Of a stretch of 15,367 nucleotides of DNA, positions 7,229-13,948 are shown one piece after another. This DNA comes from Pseudomonadota bacterium (GTDB taxonomy: Bacteria; Pseudomonadota; Gammaproteobacteria; Burkholderiales; Ferrovaceae), in assembly GCA_021828575.1 (NCBI GenBank), contig JAJZEL010000006.1, forward strand, positions 1-15,367, given 5' to 3'. Under the pieces are notes generated by a model that was not told where the DNA came from, ran no database searches, and saw nothing but the letters and a program-made list of their open reading frames with translations. The position numbers and the translations under genes were made by a program. Position 1 is the first letter of the stretch. Every line of letters begins with the position of its first letter.

Positions 7229-8380
7229 TTACCGCTTGGCAGGTCCCAAGGCATAGACGCCTCCCTGCTGGTTCACCACAAGGACCATACCATCACCCAA
7301 CGCCAGAGGCTGCATCACGATCGGTACCTTATCCGTCTCATGACGGCTGGTTTCAGAACCATCATCACGATTCAGAAAATGCACCACTCCCTCCACATCA
7401 CCCACAGCCACATTGTCTTCAAGCGCAACGGGAGACGAAGGATAGCGTCCTTCGAGCACATCCGATTTCCAGGCCACCGAGCCCGTGATGCGGTTGAGCG
7501 CCACCACATCGCCTTTTTCATCTGTCACATACAGCTTGCCCTCTTCATGAGCCAAGGGCCCGATGGCTGCAATGTCATGGGCCCAGATAACAGTTCCCCG
7601 TTGCGCCTCAAGACAGGACACCTTGCTTTGATAAGCTGCCACACAAACATCCCGATAACCCAGAACCGGATTGCCAAGCACATCGTTGACCCGTTCCAGT
7701 TCCGTAGCCCCCAGCGGCATCGAAATGGTGGACTCCCAACCCACATGACCATCCGTCACGTTGAAAGCGATCAGTTTTCCACCAGGCAAGGACAAAAAGG
7801 CGCCCCCACGGTCCACTGTAGTGCCACTCCCCCCTCGCACAGTCAGGGTAGGCATGGCGCGGTTTTCCGTCCAGCGTTGCTTTCCATCAGAGACATCATG
7901 CCCATAGATATGACCATCGACGGTTCGTGTCACCACGATCCCATCAGCTGCCTGTGGGGCTGTCGCCAGTTCACTGGACAGGTGTACACGCCACTGCAGG
8001 TGTCCCTTTGTATCATAGGCCAGCAAATCACCCTGCTTGTTACCCATGAACAACATGTCATCTCCATCACCCACCCCGGCGGAAAATGCCTCATGGGTTT
8101 TGATATGCCAGTTTTCCTTGCCGGTAGAAGGATCCAGTGACATCAACTCGCCATCGGCACTGGCCAGGTACAAGGCATCTTCATAAAGTGCCGGAAAGAG
8201 TACTTCAGCATTCTTTGATCCCAAAGAGACGTGCCACCGGACATCGTAAAAACGGGTGGCCTTGAGCGGTTGAAGAGGAGTGACCGGCAACGTATCTGAA
8301 CAGGACGCCAAAAACGCGGCAAACAGAAGAACAGCCCACAGCCGCCCAGGAGTCATGCGAAACCGACTGGCGGCGTTCAT
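7229..8380 (-). CDS. bamB: Outer membrane assembly lipoprotein BamB
   Basis: BamB is the beta-propeller lipoprotein of the BAM complex, which folds proteins into the outer membrane. The 383-residue precursor begins with a lipoprotein signal: a basic start, a hydrophobic stretch at 14-25 and the lipobox LASC with the lipidated Cys27. The next residue is Ser, not Asp, which favours transfer to the outer membrane. The rest consists of PQQ/WD40-like blades, visible as repeated units such as LMSLDPSTGKENW near 79-91, LLAYDTKGHLQW near 119-130, LIAFNVTDGHVGW near 203-215 and VVALNRITGSVAW near 292-304. The TELERVNDV segment near 226-234 matches the family's variable-blade region. Two extra cysteines, 246 and 256, lie in one blade. 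The ATG overlaps the yfgM stop by 4 nt, with a GGGAG ribosome site 7 nt upstream. Confidence 0.94.
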   Translation of the reverse strand: MNAASRFRMTPGRLWAVLLFAAFLASCSDTLPVTPLQPLKATRFYDVRWHVSLGSKNAEVLFPALYEDALYLASADGELMSLDPSTGKENWHIKTHEAFSAGVGDGDDMLFMGNKQGDLLAYDTKGHLQWRVHLSSELATAPQAADGIVVTRTVDGHIYGHDVSDGKQRWTENRAMPTLTVRGGSGTTVDRGGAFLSLPGGKLIAFNVTDGHVGWESTISMPLGATELERVNDVLGNPVLGYRDVCVAAYQSKVSCLEAQRGTVIWAHDIAAIGPLAHEEGKLYVTDEKGDVVALNRITGSVAWKSDVLEGRYPSSPVALEDNVAVGDVEGVVHFLNRDDGSETSRHETDKVPIVMQPLALGDGMVLVVNQQGGVYALGPAKR

Positions 8381-9009
8381 GGCGACACTCCCAACGCATC
8401 AAGCTTGATCTGGGCAATTTGACGCAATGCATCGTTGGGCGTTGCCTTTTCCATAGCCGTTTTGTAAGCCATGCGCGCATCCGTGGATCGTCCCTGGACA
8501 AGGTAGATGTCGCCTTTCAGGTCGGCGGTCATGGCCATGAAGTCGTCTTGATGATTGGCTTCAAGCAAGGCAAGCGCCTCGCCGTATTTTTTGTCATCTG
8601 CCAACAAACCCGCCTTGCGCAGCCGTGCGAGATCAGCCAGCGCCGGTTCGCTGGCATGATTTGCCACCCAGTCCAGTTCCGTCATGGTACTGGCTTTGTC
8701 TGAATGGGCATGGCTAACCGTGGCCGAAATCAATGCCGCCCTGGCTGCCAGCCCACTATCCGGTTGGGCATCCTGCAGGTGTTGGGCGGCTTGAAGGGTC
8801 CTGGCAGGATCACTCTGCTGTGCAGCATCGCTGACGGCTTCGAACATGACAGCCGCCTCACCTGCCCTGACATCCAGGTGATGGCGCCATCCCTTCCATC
8901 CGGCATAGACCCCGACGGCCACAAGGACGACCATCCAGGCCAGTTTCCCGTACCGGGTCCACCATGCTTTCATGGCATCGATTTTTTCCTGTTCTTCAAG
9001 GTCATACAT
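8377..9009 (-). CDS. yfgM: YfgM-like tetratricopeptide inner-membrane protein
   Basis: The YfgM family comprises single-pass inner-membrane proteins that associate with the SecYEG translocon and periplasmic chaperones. The 210-residue product starts with a short acidic cytoplasmic end (MYDLEEQEKIDAMKAWW is typical). A membrane helix spans about residues 22-40. A periplasmic alpha-helical domain with degenerate TPR units follows, such as LRKAGLLADDKKYGEALALLE near the middle and GDIYLVQGRSTDARMAYKTA toward the end. Length agrees with E. coli YfgM (206). Its ATG lies inside the end of hisS (8-nt overlap), and its stop overlaps bamB. The fixed hisS-yfgM-bamB-der order agrees with a role in envelope protein export. 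The family assignment is firm, but the detailed function comes from work on E. coli. Confidence 0.92.
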   Translation of the reverse strand: MYDLEEQEKIDAMKAWWTRYGKLAWMVVLVAVGVYAGWKGWRHHLDVRAGEAAVMFEAVSDAAQQSDPARTLQAAQHLQDAQPDSGLAARAALISATVSHAHSDKASTMTELDWVANHASEPALADLARLRKAGLLADDKKYGEALALLEANHQDDFMAMTADLKGDIYLVQGRSTDARMAYKTAMEKATPNDALRQIAQIKLDALGVSP

Positions 9010-10288
9010 GTGCGGATCCGTCCTGCCTGATAAGTTCGATAGCCTGTTCCAGGGTCAAAGCCATTTGTGGCCCTTGTCCCCGCATTGGTTTTAGGGTGAC
9101 CTGATGCATTTTCAATTCATCATCACCCAGAAGCACTCCGTAGGAAGCCCCAAGGGCATCGGCGCGTTTCATCTGGGCCTTGAACCCCCCATTCCCGCAA
9201 TGAAAAACAACCGACAATCCCGCCATTCTCAATTTTTCAGCTGCCAGAAACGCAGCACCCCGCGCAGCTTCGCCTTGATGCATCACATATACCTGGGGGC
9301 CAGCAGCCTGTGTCAGCACGGAGGATTCCTGATCCTGCAGGAGAGCGAGCAGTCTTTCCATGCCCATGGCAAAACCACAAGCGGGCGTGGGTTTCCCACC
9401 CAACTGTTCCACCAGTCCATCGTAACGCCCGCCACCACAAACGGTTCCCTGTGCCCCCAGCTGGGTGGTCATCCACTCAAATACCGTGGCATTGTAATAA
9501 TCAAGGCCCCGGACCAATCGGTGATTGACCTGATAGGCGATGCCCGCCGCGTCCAGCAATGTCTTGAGTGCCTCGAAATGTTGCGCTGAAACATCATCCA
9601 GATCGTCCATGAGCTTGGGAGCTTCTTCCACCAGCTGGACCATGGCTGGATTTTTGGAATCCAGAATGCGCAAGGGATTGGTATGCAGGCGCCTCCTGGA
9701 ATCCTCATCCAGCATATCCTGGTGGTTTTCGAAATAGGCCACCAATCGTGCCTTATGACGATGTCGGCTGGCCAGATCACCAATGGTGTTGATATGGAGA
9801 TCCATGTCAGTGAGTCCCAGGAGTTTCCAGAGGCGCCCAGTCATGAGAATCTGCTCGGCATCCACATCGGGTCCTGTAAACCCGAGCGCTTCAGCACCAC
9901 ACTGATGAAATTGCCTGTAACGGCCCTTTTGCGGCCGTTCGTGTCGGAACATGGGGCCCATGTACCATAAACGCTGCGGTCCCGAGTAAAGCAAATGATG
10001 CTGCACTGCCATGCGCACGCAGGAAGCCGTGGCTTCCGGACGCAAGGTCAGACTTTCACCATTGAGCTGATCCACGAACGTGTACATTTCCTTTTCGACA
10101 ATGTCCGTGACCTCGCCTATGGATCGCACAAACAATCCCGTGGGTTCCACCACGGGCGTCCTGACCTGAAGATAACCGTATTGGGCCAACCATTCGCGCA
10201 TGATGTCTTCCAGGCGAGCCCAGTGTCGCGCTTCATCCGGCAGGATATCGTTCATGCCACGGATGGCCTGAAATTTCTGAACGCTCAT
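9002..10288 (-). CDS. hisS: Histidyl-tRNA synthetase
   Basis: HisS charges tRNA-His with histidine using ATP; it is a class IIa homodimer. The 428-residue protein carries IRGMNDILPDEA at 9-20, the TLRPEATASCVR region at 81-92, and motif 2 with GPMFRHERPQKGRYRQFHQ at 111-129. The histidine-specific signatures RLVRGLDYY at 257-265 and GGGRYDGL at 285-292 are present, with motif 3 GFAMGMERLL at 305-314. An alpha/beta anticodon-binding domain follows (about 330-425). Length is normal. The ATG follows the ispG stop with no gap (TAA then ATG), with a GGAAG sequence 10 nt upstream inside ispG. Its paralogue HisZ lies about 8 kb further along the same strand. Confidence 0.98.
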   Translation of the reverse strand: MSVQKFQAIRGMNDILPDEARHWARLEDIMREWLAQYGYLQVRTPVVEPTGLFVRSIGEVTDIVEKEMYTFVDQLNGESLTLRPEATASCVRMAVQHHLLYSGPQRLWYMGPMFRHERPQKGRYRQFHQCGAEALGFTGPDVDAEQILMTGRLWKLLGLTDMDLHINTIGDLASRHRHKARLVAYFENHQDMLDEDSRRRLHTNPLRILDSKNPAMVQLVEEAPKLMDDLDDVSAQHFEALKTLLDAAGIAYQVNHRLVRGLDYYNATVFEWMTTQLGAQGTVCGGGRYDGLVEQLGGKPTPACGFAMGMERLLALLQDQESSVLTQAAGPQVYVMHQGEAARGAAFLAAEKLRMAGLSVVFHCGNGGFKAQMKRADALGASYGVLLGDDELKMHQVTLKPMRGQGPQMALTLEQAIELIRQDGSAHV

Positions 10289-11548
10289 TTAACCAACGCT
10301 TCCATTTCCTTGTGTCGCACCATATCGCCGACGAACATAATCATCTACCAGGGCCTGAAACTCTTCAGCGATGAAATCGCCTTTGAGAGTCACTGTTTTT
10401 TCACCATCGACATACACCGGTGCCACAGGCCTTTCTCCCGAACCAGGCAAGCTGATGCCAATATGGGCAAGTTTGCTTTCCCCTGGCCCATTGACCACAC
10501 ATCCCATCACCGCCACCTGCAGGCTTTCGACTCCGGGGTAGGCTTTTCGCCACTCTGGCATGCTGTCACGCAAATACTTCTGAATACGACTGGCCAGTTC
10601 CTGAAAATACGTGCTGGTTGTCCGACCGCATCCCGGACAGGCCGTCACCATGGGCGTGAAAGCCCTGAGCCCCATGGTCTGCAAAATTTCCTGAGCCACC
10701 ACCACTTCCCGTGTACGATCGCCTCCAGGCTCCGGAGTCAGTGACACGCGTAACGTATCGCCAATGCCTTCCTGAAGAAGAATGGCCATGGCCGCCGTGG
10801 ACGCCACCACCCCTTTTGTTCCCATGCCCGCTTCGGTCAACCCGAGATGCAGGGGATAATCACAACGAGCTGCCAGATCACGGTATACAAGAATCAGGTC
10901 CTGAACCCCGCTCACCTTGCACGAAAGAACGATGCGATTACCTGGAAGCCCCTGGCTCTCCGCAAGAGCTGCACTCTCAAGCGCAGAACTCACCAGTGCA
11001 GCCCGCATGACTGCCTGGCCCGAACGCGGTGACGCAGCACGTGCATTGTCATCCATGTGTCGTGCCAACACTTCCTGATCAAGACTTCCCCAGTTCACGC
11101 CAATCCTGATGGGTTTGTCGTACCGACAAGCCAGCTCCACAAGGCGCGCGAACTGCTCATCCCCCCGTTTTCCCTTGCCCACATTACCTGGGTTGATACG
11201 GTATTTATCGAGCATCCGGGCACAATCCGGAAAATCCGCAAGGAGTTTGTGACCGTTGAAATGAAAGTCGCCCACAAGAGGGACATGAACACCCAGGCGT
11301 TCCAACCCTTCCCGGATGGCTGGAACAGCGGCAGCAGCAGCAGCCGTATTGACTGTGATACGCACCAGCTCGGAACCTGCTCGCGCCAGGGACGCCACCT
11401 GATCCACGGTCGCATTCACATCCGCCGTGTCGGTATTCGTCATGGACTGGACCACAATGGGTGCCCCCCCGCCCACAGGCACCGAACCCACAAAAACCTG
11501 ACGGGACAGCCTGCGGGCCGGTAGAACGCTCTCTTCAGTCGATGTCAT
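10289..11548 (-). CDS. ispG: 4-hydroxy-3-methylbut-2-enyl diphosphate synthase IspG (GcpE)
   Basis: IspG is the [4Fe-4S] enzyme of the MEP isoprenoid pathway. It converts methylerythritol cyclodiphosphate to HMBPP, usually with flavodoxin as electron donor. The 419-residue product has a TIM-barrel N-terminal part (PIVVQSMTNTDTADVNAT near 30-47, VGDFHFNGH near 92-100, RINPGNVGKG near 117-126). The cluster-binding C-terminal part carries ACPGCGRTTSTYFQELA near 303-319 and GCVVNGPGESKLAHIGI near 349-365. The cluster ligands are Cys304, Cys307, Cys350 and Glu357 by alignment with the E. coli enzyme. It is longer than the E. coli protein (372), as is usual for Betaproteobacteria. The ATG overlaps the rodZ-like stop by 4 nt and has no good ribosome site, which suggests coupling. 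Confidence 0.97.
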   Translation of the reverse strand: MTSTEESVLPARRLSRQVFVGSVPVGGGAPIVVQSMTNTDTADVNATVDQVASLARAGSELVRITVNTAAAAAAVPAIREGLERLGVHVPLVGDFHFNGHKLLADFPDCARMLDKYRINPGNVGKGKRGDEQFARLVELACRYDKPIRIGVNWGSLDQEVLARHMDDNARAASPRSGQAVMRAALVSSALESAALAESQGLPGNRIVLSCKVSGVQDLILVYRDLAARCDYPLHLGLTEAGMGTKGVVASTAAMAILLQEGIGDTLRVSLTPEPGGDRTREVVVAQEILQTMGLRAFTPMVTACPGCGRTTSTYFQELASRIQKYLRDSMPEWRKAYPGVESLQVAVMGCVVNGPGESKLAHIGISLPGSGERPVAPVYVDGEKTVTLKGDFIAEEFQALVDDYVRRRYGATQGNGSVG

Positions 11549-12378
11549 GAGTTGGCCGGCAAATCAGAAGCAGGCGTCGGAAGTGAATCCGGTACTGCTG
11601 GAGACGGCATGAGAGCCGGTTCAGGCACCAGCGGCACGGTCATCGTCGGGGCAGGGACAGGAACAGACTGTGGAGCGTGATGCATCGGCGACTGTGCCGC
11701 TGGTTTATGAGGCTCGACAGCAACCTTCTTAGAGGTTGGCAAAACATGTACCACAGGTGGTGCAGGCGCAGGGTTTGGTGGCACCAGCGGGACAGCCATC
11801 AAGGACCTGGACACTGTAGGGGGCTCCTGAGTTCTGGAACTGCCCGGAACCTGTTGCTCGGAAGAGCCTGTCGAAGGCAATTTTTCGGAAGCAGATGACG
11901 GTTGGTCAGGAGGAACGGGCACCACTGGTGGATGCCCGGAAACCACTGGTGCAGAAACGGGTTGATCCATCACTCCCCCACCCCGATTCAACCACCACCA
12001 CAGGACCATCAACATCATGAACAACAGTCCCAGCACTGACCAGACCCAAGGCTTCACCGGTGGGTCTTTTTCAGTGTAAGACGCCACACCTTGCAACGGA
12101 ACAGACACCACAACGGAACCCGTCCGACGCAACGAAGCATCAGGCCTTTCCTGTTCGAGGATCTGTAACAGGGGTTCTGGATCTGTCTCCAGCAACCGGG
12201 CATACGTCCTGATCATGGCACGGACAAACATCAGATCAGGCAGTTCATCGTAGCGCCCTGCCTCGAGCGCATCGAGTTGTCGCAAGGAAAACTTGAGTCG
12301 CTGGCCCACGTCCTGACGGGACAATCCGCGCTGTTCCCTCATCTTTCCAAGCTGGGCACCAGCGCCTGTTTCCATCAT
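11545..12378 (-). CDS. rodZ: RodZ-like HTH membrane protein lacking the usual C-terminal domain
   Basis: RodZ proteins link the MreB cytoskeleton to the inner membrane and help set rod shape. The 277-residue product has the HTH_25-type helix-turn-helix at about residues 8-70, with LGKMREQRGLSRQDVGQRL at 10-28, RQLDALEAGRYDELP at 33-47 and VRAMIRTYARLL at 52-63. A basic, polar linker follows, then one membrane helix at about 111-130 and a 147-residue periplasmic tail. That tail is almost entirely Pro, Ala, Val and Ser. I find no sign of the folded DUF4115 domain that normally ends RodZ (337 residues in E. coli). The stop overlaps the ispG start by 4 nt, so the gene looks intact, not frameshifted. 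The position next to ispG agrees with RodZ. Whether it still acts on MreB is unknown. Confidence 0.85.
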   Translation of the reverse strand: MMETGAGAQLGKMREQRGLSRQDVGQRLKFSLRQLDALEAGRYDELPDLMFVRAMIRTYARLLETDPEPLLQILEQERPDASLRRTGSVVVSVPLQGVASYTEKDPPVKPWVWSVLGLLFMMLMVLWWWLNRGGGVMDQPVSAPVVSGHPPVVPVPPDQPSSASEKLPSTGSSEQQVPGSSRTQEPPTVSRSLMAVPLVPPNPAPAPPVVHVLPTSKKVAVEPHKPAAQSPMHHAPQSVPVPAPTMTVPLVPEPALMPSPAVPDSLPTPASDLPANS

Positions 12379-13469
12379 TGCAAGGACTCCGTAAAACGCT
12401 GAGCACGCCGACTCTTGTCCATGACCTGCCCGGCCAACTGCCCGCAGGCAGCGTCAATATCGTCACCACGCGTCTTGCGCACGGTCACCACAAAACCGGA
12501 TTGCACGAGGATGTCGCGAAATTCACGAATGGCCTGTGGACGCGAGCACCGGTAACCTGAATCTGGAAACGGGTTGAAGGGAATCAGATTGAACTTGCAG
12601 GAGACGCCTTCCACACAGCTCACCAGGCGACGAGCATGTTGGGGCGTATCGTTGATACCATCCAGCATCACATATTCAAAAGTGACGAAATCACGAGGCG
12701 CTTTCTGAAGATAGCGCTGGCAAGTAGCCATGAGTTCCTGCAATGGGTACTTGCGGTTAATGGGAACCAGCCTATCCCGTAACGCGTCGTCAGGAGCATG
12801 GAGGGATACGGCCAGAGCCACCGGAGCCCGGTCACCCAGCCGTTCCAGCGCAGGCAAAATACCTGAAGTGGACAGAGTGACGCGTCTTCTTGACAATCCA
12901 TAGGAATAATCGTCAAGCAGTATGTCCAAGGACTCCACCACCGCATCGTAGTTGAGCAACGGCTCGCCCATCCCCATCAGTACAACGTTGCTGATGATGC
13001 GATCACCCTTGGGATCACGTCCGAGCGCATGGTTTGCCCACCAGACCTGACCAATGATTTCCGCCGTAGTCAGGTTGCGGTTGAAACCTTGTCGCCCCGT
13101 GGAACAGAAAGTACACGCCAGCGCACACCCTACCTGCGATGAAATGCAGAGCGTGCCCCGGTCATCTTCAGGAATGAAGACGGTTTCGATGGCATTGCCG
13201 GGAGACAGTTCAAGAAGCCATTTCCGGGTGCCGTCATCTGATACATGCCCAGAGAGCAGTCGAGGAACCTGCACGGCTGCATGAGCGCGCAGAAGCTCGC
13301 GACTGGCTTTTGACAGATCCGTCATGCGATCAAAATCAGCCTCGCCGAAATGGTGCATCCAGCGCATGAGCTGTTTTGCGCGAAAGGGTTTTTCCCCCCA
13401 GCTTTCAAGAAGCCTGGACAGCCGTTCACGGTTAAGTCCGAGCAGGTTGATCGGTGAGAGGGTGGACAT
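12375..13469 (-). CDS. rlmN: Dual-specificity rRNA/tRNA adenine-C2 methyltransferase RlmN
   Basis: RlmN is a radical SAM enzyme that methylates C2 of A2503 in 23S rRNA and of A37 in a set of tRNAs. The 364-residue product shows the radical SAM cluster motif CALACTFC at 115-122 (Cys115, 119, 122). The upstream Cys108 (E. coli Cys118) and Cys342 in DIDAACGQLAG (E. coli Cys355, the methyl-carrying cysteine) are also present. MGMGEPLLNYD at 165-175 and the GINDTPQHA segment near 271-279 are typical. The N-terminal accessory domain has EKPFRAKQLMRWMHHFG near 26-42. The ATG at 13469 lies 6 nt after the ndk stop, without a recognisable Shine-Dalgarno sequence, so it probably relies on ndk translation. 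In many Betaproteobacteria a TPR pilus gene follows rlmN; here it is absent. Confidence 0.97.
   Translation of the reverse strand: MSTLSPINLLGLNRERLSRLLESWGEKPFRAKQLMRWMHHFGEADFDRMTDLSKASRELLRAHAAVQVPRLLSGHVSDDGTRKWLLELSPGNAIETVFIPEDDRGTLCISSQVGCALACTFCSTGRQGFNRNLTTAEIIGQVWWANHALGRDPKGDRIISNVVLMGMGEPLLNYDAVVESLDILLDDYSYGLSRRRVTLSTSGILPALERLGDRAPVALAVSLHAPDDALRDRLVPINRKYPLQELMATCQRYLQKAPRDFVTFEYVMLDGINDTPQHARRLVSCVEGVSCKFNLIPFNPFPDSGYRCSRPQAIREFRDILVQSGFVVTVRKTRGDDIDAACGQLAGQVMDKSRRAQRFTESLQ
12387..12391 (-). promoter_or_regulatory. Ribosome binding site deciding the rodZ-like start
   Basis: CGGAG on the minus strand lies 8 nt before the ATG at 12378 and 11 nt before a second in-frame ATG at 12375. 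The spacing favours the first. That start also overlaps the rlmN stop as ATGA. The site lies inside the last codons of rlmN. Confidence 0.55.
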
Positions 13470-13475
13470 GATTTA

Positions 13476-13901
13476 TTAGCGAGAACAAATATCCAATGCA
13501 GGAAAGAAATAGGCAATTTCCACTGCCGCTGTTTCTGGCGCATCGGAGCCATGCACGGCATTGGCATCGATGCTATCTGCAAAATCCGCACGGATGGTGC
13601 CAGGCGCAGCCTTTTTAGGATCAGTGGCCCCCATCAGCTCACGATTCTTGAGAATAGCGCCCTCGCCTTCCAGGACCTGCACCATGACAGGACCGGAAAC
13701 CATAAACGCCACCAGATCTTTGAAAAACGGGCGCTCACGATGCACGGCATAAAACCCTTCGGCTTCGCCGAGAGACAGCTGCATCATGCGCGCTGCCACG
13801 ATTTTCAGGCCGGCCCCTTCAAAGCGGGCATAAATTTTTCCGATGACATTCTTGGAAACAGCATCGGGTTTGATGATGGACAGGGTACGTTCGATGGCCA
13901 T
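13476..13901 (-). CDS. ndk: Nucleoside diphosphate kinase
   Basis: Ndk transfers the gamma-phosphate between nucleoside triphosphates and diphosphates through a phosphohistidine, keeping NTP and dNTP pools balanced. The 141-residue product is full length and begins with the standard MAIERTLSIIKPDAV. It carries the catalytic His117 in NAVHGSD (114-120) and the RPFFKDLVAFMVSGPV segment near 57-72. The C-terminal YFFPALDI is usual for proteobacterial Ndk. A good GGAG ribosome site lies 7 nt upstream of the ATG. The stop is doubled (TAA TAA). Ndk is the first gene after the promoter found at the tilS end and probably leads the long operon. Confidence 0.98.
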   Translation of the reverse strand: MAIERTLSIIKPDAVSKNVIGKIYARFEGAGLKIVAARMMQLSLGEAEGFYAVHRERPFFKDLVAFMVSGPVMVQVLEGEGAILKNRELMGATDPKKAAPGTIRADFADSIDANAVHGSDAPETAAVEIAYFFPALDICSR

Positions 13902-13939
13902 GAAAAAGCTCCGCTAACTTTATGTTTGCAAAACGGAAC

Positions 13940-13948
13940 ATTATATCA
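13940..13948 (-). promoter_or_regulatory. Extended -10 promoter upstream of ndk
   Basis: The minus strand reads TGATATAAT: a perfect TATAAT (13945-13940) with the TGn extension typical of extended -10 promoters. The TGA of this element is the tilS stop codon itself. No good -35 box lies 16-18 nt upstream, which extended -10 promoters can tolerate. Transcription would begin near 13933, leaving a leader of about 30 nt before ndk. It is the only strong promoter-like element in the 44-bp tilS-ndk gap (13902-13945), which shows no terminator. Confidence 0.6.
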
